The notes under the pieces: model-generated
The model's input: the letters and a program-made list of their open reading frames with translations, nothing else
What the model was told of the DNA's origin: nothing
Database searches by the model: none
Source of the DNA: an uncultured Prevotellaceae bacterium
Lineage (GTDB): Bacteria > Bacteroidota > Bacteroidia > Bacteroidales > Bacteroidaceae
Direction of reading: 5' to 3'
DNA: 41,178 nucleotides
NCBI GenBank assembly: GCA_937900485.1
Contig: CALCEL010000037.1
Location: 1-41,178 of the forward strand
Shown here: positions 8,421 to 16,530 of the stretch, in pieces
Position numbering within the stretch: the stretch's first letter is position 1
Layout: the number at the start of each line of letters is the position of its first letter
Position numbers and translations under genes: made by a program

Positions 8421-9362
8421 ATGACAAACAGGATTTTCACGATAATAGTGCTCTTTGTTTTCTCACAGTCAGATACGAGAGCACAGATTGATGTGCAGTT
8501 TTCCGACTTCACGTCATTGAAGTCGTATTTCAATCCTGCAGTATCAGGCTCAGATGGCAAACTCAACGTGTCCGCCGCCTACTCTATGCAGATGGTCGGA
8601 TACGATGACGCACCGGGTACAATGTATGTGGGGGCAGACTTACCCGTGTACTTCCTTAGTCCGAGACATGGAGCCGGACTCAGCCTTTACAGCGATAAGG
8701 CCGGTATATTCTCGACGACAAAGATAAGTCTTCAGTACGCCTACAATATAAAAATAGGTGTAGAGGGGCGACTGGCTTTCGGTGTTAACGCGGGAATGCT
8801 GACTGAGAAACTGGACGGATCCAAAGTAGACCTTGAGGATACTACAGATCCAGCTTTCCCTACCACAACGGTAGACGGCAACTCTCTTGACCTAAACATT
8901 GGACTATACTACACAAGCCAGATATTCTGGAGCGGCTTGTCCGTGATGCACGCCATGGGACCCACTATCACAGCAGGTGAGAAATACGAGGTTGAGTTCC
9001 CCCAGTCATATTATTTCATGGCCGGAGGCAATATTAAGTTAAAAAACACGTTACTTACACTGAAGCCTTCTTTGTTGCTGATGACAGACTTTCAGACATG
9101 GAGAAAGGACTTGCAATGTAAGATTGTGTATGAATATGATGGAAGACAGTTTAACGGAGGTATCAACTATAGCCCCGGCACGTCCACAGCATTCATGGTT
9201 GGAGGTGATTTCCACGGAATATCATTAGGCTACTCATATCAGATGTACACGTCAGGTATTGGAATGCTGAACGGTTCACACGAAATAGTCTTCGGTTACA
9301 AGACTGAGTTAGACCTGTTCAAAAAAGGACGTAACAGACACAAGTCTGTGAGATGGCTTTAA
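8421..9362 (+). CDS. porP: PorP/SprF family T9SS outer-membrane protein
   Basis: A 313-residue protein starting at ATG 8421 (MTNRIFTIIVLFVFSQSDTRAQ), a signal peptide ending near AQIDV. The body has alternating beta strands of a small outer-membrane barrel, with the family opening DVQFSDFTSLKSYFNPAVSGSDGKLNVSAAY, close to the PorP/SprF pattern of 'YFNPAxAG'. The ending (SHEIVFGYKTEL) is also family-like. PorP works with the PorK/PorN ring and in some bacteria anchors secreted cargo. It is the first gene of the operon, 27 bases before gldK. Paralogues of this family exist, but linkage to gldKLMN makes this the core copy. Confidence 0.9.
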   Translation: MTNRIFTIIVLFVFSQSDTRAQIDVQFSDFTSLKSYFNPAVSGSDGKLNVSAAYSMQMVGYDDAPGTMYVGADLPVYFLSPRHGAGLSLYSDKAGIFSTTKISLQYAYNIKIGVEGRLAFGVNAGMLTEKLDGSKVDLEDTTDPAFPTTTVDGNSLDLNIGLYYTSQIFWSGLSVMHAMGPTITAGEKYEVEFPQSYYFMAGGNIKLKNTLLTLKPSLLLMTDFQTWRKDLQCKIVYEYDGRQFNGGINYSPGTSTAFMVGGDFHGISLGYSYQMYTSGIGMLNGSHEIVFGYKTELDLFKKGRNRHKSVRWL

Positions 9363-9389
9363 CTTTAAGGAAAAAACATTAAAAACAAA

Positions 9390-10841
9390 ATGAAAAATAA
9401 TAAACATCTGTTTTTTATATTCTTCGCTGTGTGCGCCACAGTGTTCTCCATAACACTACACTCATGCTTCTCCTCAATGGGAAGCGCTAACGCCACCGGA
9501 GGAGAAGTTACAGGAGTGGGAGGTATTTCTATAACTGAGCCTCAGCCTTATGGTATGGTACTGGTCAAAAGAGGATCACTGAAAATGGGTTCAGACAAGA
9601 CTGACTCACTTTGGGGAAAGAACATGCCGTCAAGGGAGATATCCGTAGACGCCTTCTGGATGGACGAGAAAGAGGTGACCAATTCAATGTACAGACAGTT
9701 TGTTTACTGGGTACGCGACTCTATCATACGTGAGCGTCTGGCCGACCCGAACTACGGAGGAGACGAGACTTACATGATAAATACGGACAAAAACGGAGAT
9801 GAGGTGAAACCACATATCAACTGGTCGAAGGCTATACCTCGTAATCCTGATGAGGACCAACAGAGAGCCATCGAAAGTCTTTACACTTACCATCCATTTA
9901 CGGGAGAGAAGATGTTGGACGTCAAACAACTAAATTACAGATATGAGGTGTTTGACTATGTCATGGCAGCTAAGCGCAAATACAGACTGGACCCAGCTGA
10001 GCGCAACCTCAACACTGACGTTCAGACAAATCCGGACGAAGTGATTATGATAAGTAAGGACACTGCTTACGTGGATGACAACGGCGTGATACACCGCGAG
10101 ACGATAACAAGACCATTGTCAAGTTATTGGGATTTCGTAAACACGTATATCGTAAACGTGTATCCTGACACAACATGTTGGATTAACGATTTCCAAAACG
10201 CAGAGAATGAGGTGTACATGCGACTGTATTTCACTCACGCCAACTACAACGATTATCCTGTCGTTGGCGTAAACTGGGAACAAGCCAATGCATTCTGCAA
10301 CTGGAGAACAGACTTTCTGATAAGAGGACTTGGACCTTCCGCTAAATTCATTCAGCGTTACAGACTGCCGACCGAAGCTGAGTGGGAATTCGCGGCGCGA
10401 GGCAAGAACGGAAACGAGTTGCCTTGGGAACAGAACAGCGTATCCAGTGATAAGGGATGTTACTACGCGAACTTCAAACCGGACAGAGGAAACTACACCA
10501 AGGACGGTAATCTCATAACATCCAGAACTGGTATATACAGCGCAAACAGTAATGGCTTGTATGACATGGCAGGTAATGTCGCCGAATGGACAAGCAACGT
10601 ATACACTGAGGCAGGTGTATTGTCAATGAGTGACATGAATCCTACCCTTCTATACAATGCAGCCAAGGAAGACCCGTACATACTGAAAAAGAAAAGCGTG
10701 CGAGGTGGTTCATGGAAAGACCCTGAGAGCTACATCAAATCAGCTTGGAGATCTAGTGAGTATCAAAATGTTGGACGTTCTTATGTGGGATTCCGCTGTG
10801 TGAGAAGCCAAGTAGGATCAGCAGGCAGAGGAAGAAGATAA
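9390..10841 (+). CDS. gldK: T9SS ring lipoprotein GldK/PorK
   Basis: A 483-residue lipoprotein. The lipobox is LHSC near residue 26, after a hydrophobic signal. A formylglycine-generating-enzyme-like domain fills the rest: it begins GMVLVKRGSLKMGSD, continues VDAFWMDEKEVTNSMYRQFV, YRLPTEAEWEFAARG, NGLYDMAGNVAEWTSN and ends YVGFRCVRS. In PorK/GldK this fold is structural, and with PorN forms the periplasmic ring of the type IX secretion system. A long insertion between about residues 110 and 280 is normal for GldK. It lies 27 bases after porP and 12 before gldL. Confidence 0.95.
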   Translation: MKNNKHLFFIFFAVCATVFSITLHSCFSSMGSANATGGEVTGVGGISITEPQPYGMVLVKRGSLKMGSDKTDSLWGKNMPSREISVDAFWMDEKEVTNSMYRQFVYWVRDSIIRERLADPNYGGDETYMINTDKNGDEVKPHINWSKAIPRNPDEDQQRAIESLYTYHPFTGEKMLDVKQLNYRYEVFDYVMAAKRKYRLDPAERNLNTDVQTNPDEVIMISKDTAYVDDNGVIHRETITRPLSSYWDFVNTYIVNVYPDTTCWINDFQNAENEVYMRLYFTHANYNDYPVVGVNWEQANAFCNWRTDFLIRGLGPSAKFIQRYRLPTEAEWEFAARGKNGNELPWEQNSVSSDKGCYYANFKPDRGNYTKDGNLITSRTGIYSANSNGLYDMAGNVAEWTSNVYTEAGVLSMSDMNPTLLYNAAKEDPYILKKKSVRGGSWKDPESYIKSAWRSSEYQNVGRSYVGFRCVRSQVGSAGRGRR

Positions 10842-10853
10842 AAAATAAGTTTT

Positions 10854-11750
10854 ATGGCAAAGAAATATAAATTATCCGGTATCCAGAAATGGATGGACAG
10901 TCAAAAAGGTCAGACATTCCTTAACTTCGCATATAGTTGGGGCGCTTCAGTCGTCATAGCTGGTGCCTTGTTCAAACTCACTCACATCTCAGGAGCGGAC
11001 GTCATGCTGTTCCTCGGTATGGGTACTGAGGTGATCGTCTTTTTCCTCGCTGGTTTCGAGCATCAGACTGCTATAGGTGAGGATGTGGACAACGCTGCTG
11101 AAGATGCGCGTAACGCCATATTTACAGATGACACGGCAGAAGCTCTGGCTCGAGCAGCAGCCAACATAGGTAACGCTGGTCCTGTGGCTTTGACTGACAT
11201 GGCGTCAACCAACACTAACAATGTGTCTACCGGAGGTGCTGGAATATCAGAACAGACAGCAGCAGCTCTTGCGAATGCGGCAGCTAATCTTGGAAACATG
11301 GCAGCATCTGTTTCTAATGACAACGCTGGAGAAGAGCACAAGAGCACGACGCCAACGCCAGTGACGATAGTGAACACCGCAGAACTTGCGGAGAACATCT
11401 CGTCTGTGTCTGTCCCGGCTATCCAAGCAGCACAATTCCAAGGCATGACACCAGACATGCAGGATGCTACAACAGCTTATGTCAAGCAGTTGACAGAGCT
11501 GACAGAAACACTGAAGCAGGTAGCGGAACAAAGCGCTCGACTGACACGCGACTCTGAGGAGATGGAGACGATGAACCGAACACTCACAGGAATAAACAGA
11601 TTCTACGAGCTGCAACTGAAGAGCGTTGGCACACAGTCCGCAACCATAGACGACGTGAACGAGCAGACCAGACGATTAGCAGCACAGCTTCAGGAACTCA
11701 ATGAGGTATATGCTAAGATGGTGGAAGCATTAAAAATGAAAATAAGCTAA
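10854..11750 (+). CDS. gldL: T9SS/gliding motor protein GldL/PorL
   Basis: A 298-residue inner-membrane protein with two transmembrane helices (about residues 22-43 and 48-67) and a long cytoplasmic tail. The second helix carries a buried glutamate (MGTEVIVFFL), the residue type implicated in proton-driven rotation of the GldLM motor. Residues about 80-155 are alanine-rich with two related blocks (AEALARAAANIGNAG and AAALANAAANLGNMA), followed by a coiled-coil-like end (about 195-298). GldL packs around the GldM helix. It sits 6 bases before gldM. Confidence 0.93.
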   Translation: MAKKYKLSGIQKWMDSQKGQTFLNFAYSWGASVVIAGALFKLTHISGADVMLFLGMGTEVIVFFLAGFEHQTAIGEDVDNAAEDARNAIFTDDTAEALARAAANIGNAGPVALTDMASTNTNNVSTGGAGISEQTAAALANAAANLGNMAASVSNDNAGEEHKSTTPTPVTIVNTAELAENISSVSVPAIQAAQFQGMTPDMQDATTAYVKQLTELTETLKQVAEQSARLTRDSEEMETMNRTLTGINRFYELQLKSVGTQSATIDDVNEQTRRLAAQLQELNEVYAKMVEALKMKIS

Positions 11751-11756
11751 ACTCTG

Positions 11757-13316
11757 ATGGCAAAAAAGAAAATAACACCACGTCAGAAGATGATTAACCT
11801 CATGTACGTGGTTCTCATGGCTATGCTGGCTATGAATGTCAGCTCAGACGTTCTGAAGGGGTTTTCTTTGGTAGACGAGGGACTCAACCGCACAAAGGAC
11901 AACTCAAACGTTCAGAACGAGGCTATCTATGCCACTTTGGAGTCAGCGATGAAACAGAATCCAGAGAAAACCAGAAAATGGTACAACAAAGCCATGCAGG
12001 TCAAGTCATTGTCTGACTCACTCTACAACTTTGCGGAGAGTTTGAAAAAAGACATAGTACGCAAAGCCGACGGTGATGACGGTGATATCCGAAACATAAA
12101 AAACAGAGATAATCTTGAAGCTGCGACACATGTCATGCTGGCTCCTGGAGTGGGAAAAGGTGACAAACTCAAAAAGTCCATCGACTCCTACAGAAATAAG
12201 ATACTTGAGATGATTAACGACAGTACTCAGCGCAAGATTATAGGTGACAACTTGTCAACAGACGTGCCAGTCTCAACATCCACCATTGGCAAGAACTGGC
12301 AAGAATATATGTTTGAAAACACGCCGGTTGTCGCTGCCGTGACCTTGCTCACAAAGTTACAGACAGACGTGAAGCATGCAGAGAGTCAGATCTTACACCA
12401 GCTGATTTCAAACATTGACGTCAAAGATGTCAGAGTGAACCAGATCAACGCTTTTGTCATTCCAAACTCTAAGACTGTTGTCAGGGGTGGAACATTCTCC
12501 GCAGACATCGTGATGGCGGCAGTGGACACGACTCAACGTCCCGACATATATGTCAACAACACCTTATTAAAATCATCCAATGGACATTACGAGTCAATCT
12601 GCAACTCCATTGGTGACTTCAGCCTTAAGGGTTATATAATAATGAGAAACGGCAATGGTGATGAGATAAGACGAGAGTTCGAACAGCCATACACTGTGGT
12701 GGAGCCATCCGCAACGGTATCAGCCACATTGATGAATATGCTGTACGCCGGTTATCAGAACCCTATCAGCGTGAGTGTACCTGGAGTGCCTGCCAACAAG
12801 ATAAACGTGAGCATGACCAATGGAACACTTACGAAAAAAGGTAATGGACAGTACATAGCAGTACCATCAAAAGTAGGTGCAGACGCTGTTTTCACCGTGA
12901 CAGCAGACAATGATGGCAGACAGCAACAGATGGGAAAGTTTGAGTTTCATGTGAGAAAACTGCCAGACCCTACAGGATATCTTGAGGTGAAGGACGCAAG
13001 CGGAAACACGGACCGATTCAAAGGAGGAAGAATTTCCAAACAAGCACTTCTTACTGCTGGAGGGGTAGGTGCAGCCATTGACGACGGTCTTCTCAACATA
13101 TCATTCAAGGTGGTTGGATTCGAGACAGTGTTTATCGACAGAATGGGAAATGCGATGCCAGAGGTGAGCAACTCATCAGCATTCACGCCAAACCAGATAT
13201 CAAGAATCAGATCACTCAATAAAGGAAAGATATTCAACATATCACGCATAAAAGCAGTAGGACCTGACGGCATACAGAGAACACTACCGTCATCTGTTGA
13301 AGTAATCATAAATTGA
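11757..13316 (+). CDS. gldM: T9SS/gliding motor protein GldM/PorM
   Basis: A 519-residue protein. Its N terminus (KKKITPRQKMINLMYVVLMAMLAMNVSSDVLKGF) is the conserved GldM cytoplasmic tail and single transmembrane helix (about residues 12-32). The periplasmic remainder is a helical D1 region to about residue 225, then beta-rich domains D2-D4. It spans the periplasm as a rotating shaft that links the GldL motor to the GldK/GldN ring. The full length fits the family. The stop overlaps no ATG; the next gene's ATG is 14 bases on. Confidence 0.95.
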   Translation: MAKKKITPRQKMINLMYVVLMAMLAMNVSSDVLKGFSLVDEGLNRTKDNSNVQNEAIYATLESAMKQNPEKTRKWYNKAMQVKSLSDSLYNFAESLKKDIVRKADGDDGDIRNIKNRDNLEAATHVMLAPGVGKGDKLKKSIDSYRNKILEMINDSTQRKIIGDNLSTDVPVSTSTIGKNWQEYMFENTPVVAAVTLLTKLQTDVKHAESQILHQLISNIDVKDVRVNQINAFVIPNSKTVVRGGTFSADIVMAAVDTTQRPDIYVNNTLLKSSNGHYESICNSIGDFSLKGYIIMRNGNGDEIRREFEQPYTVVEPSATVSATLMNMLYAGYQNPISVSVPGVPANKINVSMTNGTLTKKGNGQYIAVPSKVGADAVFTVTADNDGRQQQMGKFEFHVRKLPDPTGYLEVKDASGNTDRFKGGRISKQALLTAGGVGAAIDDGLLNISFKVVGFETVFIDRMGNAMPEVSNSSAFTPNQISRIRSLNKGKIFNISRIKAVGPDGIQRTLPSSVEVIIN

Positions 13317-13330
13317 CAAACCATTTCTTT

Positions 13331-14488
13331 ATGAAAAAGATATTATCCATACTGATATTAGCTGTCGTACAGTCAGTACTCGTCGCATCTGTAGCGCAAC
13401 CAGCAAAGAGCAGGCTGCAGGGGAACCAGAGCAACAAAAACACGAAGACAAACACTGTCAGGAGAGCTAAGTCAGACAACAACACAAAGACACAAACATA
13501 CAGCAGAGCAGAACTGATGTTTCCGACTGCCGTAGATGTGCCAGAGGAAGTAGACTGGAGAAGAGACCTTTACAGGGAATTAGACTTGACAAAAGATGAA
13601 AATGCGGCGCTGTACTACCCAGTTCAGCCACAAGGCAATCAGATAAATCTTTTCACGCTGCTTTTCAGACTGTTCAACACCGGAAAGATTCCGGTATACG
13701 AATACTACAGTGAACGTGAAGACTTCTCGAATGAGAGGAGGATGCACTTCAAGGACTTCCTGGAGAAGTATGCTATATACTACGAGATTCAAGGAAACAC
13801 CATAAAGGTAGACAACAGTGACATCCCGTCATCACAAGTACTCAGCTACTACGTTAAGGAAAGCAGTTACTATGACCAGAAAACAGCCACATATCACAGC
13901 AGAGTCACCGCATTATGTCCTGTGCTTCACGAAAGCTCAGACTTCGGCTCAAGCTCATCATACTATGGCAGAGAGGAAGATGAGGAAGGAGAAACAGCTG
14001 AGCCAGAGATTGCTTCAACCAAAAAACCTATGTTTTGGGTGAGATATGATGACATTGTGCCTTTCCTCAGCGGAAACACAATCATGACGTCAAACATCAA
14101 CAACGCCGCCACCATGTCAATGGCAGACTTTTTCGCCACGAACAAATACAAAGGCACTGTATACATGACGAACAATATGCAGGGAAAACTTCTCAACGAA
14201 TACGCCAAAGACGGTAACGTGAAGAAAGAGCAGGAGAAAATTGAGAAGGAAATGGTGGACTTCGAGAACCACATCTGGACCACACCCGTTGACTCTGCCG
14301 AATTAGCGAGACAGGACAGCATAGCTAAGTTGCAGAACACGAAGAGAAAGAACATAACGAGCAACACAAGACGAGGAGAGTCATCAACGGGTAACACCAC
14401 GGTACAAAACTCGTCAACCAAGGAAAAGAAGAGTAAGTCGTCAGGTTCGTCTTCACCAAGGGTTTCAGTAAGACGTCAAAGACATTAA
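13331..14488 (+). CDS. gldN: T9SS ring protein GldN/PorN
   Basis: A 385-residue protein starting at ATG 13331 (MKKILSILILAVVQSVLVASVAQ, a signal peptide). A TTG six codons earlier overlaps gldM but would put extra residues before the signal. The core (VDWRRDLYRELDLTKDENAALYYPV, NLFTLLFRLFNTGKIPVYEY) is characteristic of GldN. The C terminus is low-complexity and basic (STKEKKSKSSGSSSPRVSVRRQRH). GldN binds GldK to form the periplasmic ring. It is the last gene of the operon and is followed by a strong terminator. Confidence 0.93.
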   Translation: MKKILSILILAVVQSVLVASVAQPAKSRLQGNQSNKNTKTNTVRRAKSDNNTKTQTYSRAELMFPTAVDVPEEVDWRRDLYRELDLTKDENAALYYPVQPQGNQINLFTLLFRLFNTGKIPVYEYYSEREDFSNERRMHFKDFLEKYAIYYEIQGNTIKVDNSDIPSSQVLSYYVKESSYYDQKTATYHSRVTALCPVLHESSDFGSSSSYYGREEDEEGETAEPEIASTKKPMFWVRYDDIVPFLSGNTIMTSNINNAATMSMADFFATNKYKGTVYMTNNMQGKLLNEYAKDGNVKKEQEKIEKEMVDFENHIWTTPVDSAELARQDSIAKLQNTKRKNITSNTRRGESSTGNTTVQNSSTKEKKSKSSGSSSPRVSVRRQRH

Positions 14489-14509
14489 ACAAACAGACAC
14501 AATACAAAA

Positions 14510-14534
14510 GCGTGCAGAAATGCACGCTTTTTTT
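14510..14534 (+). terminator. Terminator of the gldKLMN operon
   Basis: GCGTGCA-GAAA-TGCACGC followed by seven T residues: a compact perfect 7-bp stem with a GAAA tetraloop, 21 bases after the gldN stop. Confidence 0.9.
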
Positions 14535-14563
14535 ATTTTTGCGCATTTTTAATAACGTAATAG

Positions 14564-14593
14564 TTGGCATTAAGAAAAATAATCGTACTTTTG
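14564..14593 (+). promoter_or_regulatory. Promoter of the etf-acyl-CoA dehydrogenase operon
   Basis: TACTTTTG (14586-14593) is a perfect -7 element, and TTG (14564-14566) lies 19 bases upstream. The leader to the etfB ATG at 14668 is about 70 bases. Confidence 0.55.
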
Positions 14594-14667
14594 CTCAGCT
14601 AATACATGATGAATGGACATGGAATAAATATGTTATTTCGACACATAAACCTAATTAAATAAAGACT

Positions 14668-15477
14668 ATGAGTTTAAAAATCATCGTTCTCGCGAAACAG
14701 GTCCCAGACACGCGTAATGTCGGACCCGACGCGATGACAGCAGAAGGAACTGTGAATAGAGCCGCACTTCCGGCCGTATTCAACCCAGAGGACCTCAACG
14801 CATTGGAACAGGCCCTACGACTCAAGGATGCTAATCCTGGTTCAACGATAACCATGCTGACCATGGGATTGCCAAAAGCCACAGATGTGCTCAGAGAAGG
14901 TGTGTACAGAGGCGCTGACGAAGGAATTCTCATCTCAGACCGTCCTCTCGGAGGAGCTGACACACTGGCCACGAGCTACACACTGGCACAGGCTATTAAG
15001 AAGGTCGGAGACTTCGACATAATCCTATGCGGAAGACAGGCCATCGATGGTGACACAGCCCAGGTGGGTCCACAGGTTGCAGAGAAACTCGGACTGACAC
15101 AGATCACATATACAGAGGAGATACTATCGATAGACAAAGAGAACAAGAAGATTGTGGCAAAACGTCACATCGACGGAGGTGTGGAGACTGTTGAGGGGCC
15201 ACTGCCGATAGTCGTTACAGTCAATGGCTCAGCCGCTCCTTGCCGTACGAGAAACGTCAAGAGAGTATGGGCAAATAAGAACCGTCAGTTCAAGACATGG
15301 GGAGCTGCTGATATAGACGCTGACCCAGCTCAAATCGGTAAGGCAGGTTCACCGACCAACGTGAAAGCCGTGAAAAGCATTGTCTTCAAAGCAAAAGAGA
15401 ACAAGACGCTCACATCCAGCGACGCTGATATTGAAAGTCTGATTGTTGAACTCATGGAATCCAATACTATAGGATAA
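14668..15477 (+). CDS. etfB: Electron transfer flavoprotein subunit beta
   Basis: A 269-residue cytoplasmic protein of the ETF beta/FixA family. The opening KIIVLAKQVPDTRNV and the nucleotide-binding block (DIILCGRQAIDGDTAQVGPQVAEKLGL) are diagnostic. It pairs with EtfA to carry electrons between an acyl-CoA dehydrogenase and a membrane or soluble partner. Its stop overlaps the etfA start by one base (TAATG), which indicates translational coupling. The third gene of the set is the dehydrogenase itself. Confidence 0.93.
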   Translation: MSLKIIVLAKQVPDTRNVGPDAMTAEGTVNRAALPAVFNPEDLNALEQALRLKDANPGSTITMLTMGLPKATDVLREGVYRGADEGILISDRPLGGADTLATSYTLAQAIKKVGDFDIILCGRQAIDGDTAQVGPQVAEKLGLTQITYTEEILSIDKENKKIVAKRHIDGGVETVEGPLPIVVTVNGSAAPCRTRNVKRVWANKNRQFKTWGAADIDADPAQIGKAGSPTNVKAVKSIVFKAKENKTLTSSDADIESLIVELMESNTIG

Positions 15478-16517
15478 TGAATAACGTATTTGTATATTGT
15501 GAACTTGAAGGCAACAAGGTTGCCGATGTAAGCTTAGAGCTCCTGACGAAAGGACGTAAACTGGCCAATCAACTTGGAGTGAGCCTTGAGGCTATCCTTA
15601 TAGGATACAATCTAGAAGGAGTTGAGAGACAAGTACTGCCTTATGGTGTTGACAAAGTTCATATCTTCGATTCAGAGAAGCTGTTCCCATACACATCGCT
15701 GCCACACACCTCAGCCGTAGTCAACCTTTTCAAAGAGGAGAAGCCACAGATTTGTCTGCTTGGTGCCACAGTGATAGGAAGAGACCTTGGTCCACGTGTG
15801 TCATCAGCACTGCACTCAGGACTGACCGCAGACTGCACACAGCTTGAGATTGGCTCATTCGACATGAAAGTCAAGAACGCTGACGGCGTGTTTGAGGACA
15901 AGCACTATGAAAACCAGCTTTATCAGATACGTCCAGCCTTCGGAGGCTCAATCATAGCCACAATCGTCAACCCAGACCACAGACCACAGATGGCTACGGT
16001 ACGAGACGGCGTAATGAAGAAGGAGATTCTCGATGAGAACTATAACGGAGAAATTGTGAGACATGACGTGGCTAAATATATCCCTGACACAGACTACGTA
16101 GTTAAGGTAATCGACCGACATGTGGAGGCAGCCAAGAACAACCTCAAAGGAGCTCCTATCGTCGTGGCCGGCGGATATGGAGTAGGCTCAAAGGAAGGAT
16201 TCAATCTGCTTTTCGAACTGGCTAAGGAGTTACATGCTGAGGTCGGAGCAAGCCGTGCCGCCGTAGACGCAGGATGGGTGGATCATGACAGACAGATTGG
16301 ACAGACAGGTGTCACTGTGCGGCCTAAAGTATATATCGCATGCGGAATCAGCGGTGCTATACAACACATAGCGGGAATGAAAGAGGCAGGTATAATAATA
16401 TCCATCAATTCTGACCCGGAAGCACCTATCAACCAGATTGCCGACTACATCATCAACGGAACAGTTGAGGAGGTGGTTCCAAAACTCATCAAGTACTACA
16501 AGAAGAACAGTAAATAA
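15477..16517 (+). CDS. etfA: Electron transfer flavoprotein subunit alpha
   Basis: A 346-residue ETF alpha/FixB family protein. The C-terminal FAD-binding domain shows the family signature: VVAGGYGVGSKEGFNLLFELA, then GASRAAVDAGWVDHDRQIGQTGVTVRPKVYIACGISG and the closing SINSDPEAPINQIADY. With EtfB it forms the FAD-carrying heterodimer. The start is coupled to the etfB stop, and the dehydrogenase follows after 13 bases. Confidence 0.94.
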   Translation: MNNVFVYCELEGNKVADVSLELLTKGRKLANQLGVSLEAILIGYNLEGVERQVLPYGVDKVHIFDSEKLFPYTSLPHTSAVVNLFKEEKPQICLLGATVIGRDLGPRVSSALHSGLTADCTQLEIGSFDMKVKNADGVFEDKHYENQLYQIRPAFGGSIIATIVNPDHRPQMATVRDGVMKKEILDENYNGEIVRHDVAKYIPDTDYVVKVIDRHVEAAKNNLKGAPIVVAGGYGVGSKEGFNLLFELAKELHAEVGASRAAVDAGWVDHDRQIGQTGVTVRPKVYIACGISGAIQHIAGMKEAGIIISINSDPEAPINQIADYIINGTVEEVVPKLIKYYKKNSK

Positions 16518-16530
16518 AAAGCGACAAATT

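Noticed and set aside
13313..13330. TTG start for gldN overlapping the gldM stop
   Set aside because: It adds six polar/aromatic residues before a complete signal peptide at ATG 13331.
14489..14667. Possible riboswitch before etfB
   Set aside because: Only the upstream terminator and a promoter are seen; the ~70-base leader shows no stable conserved structure.
16438..16530. Longer N terminus for the acyl-CoA dehydrogenase overlapping etfA
   Set aside because: The extra residues are the etfA coding sequence in another frame, and ATG 16531 gives the expected start.
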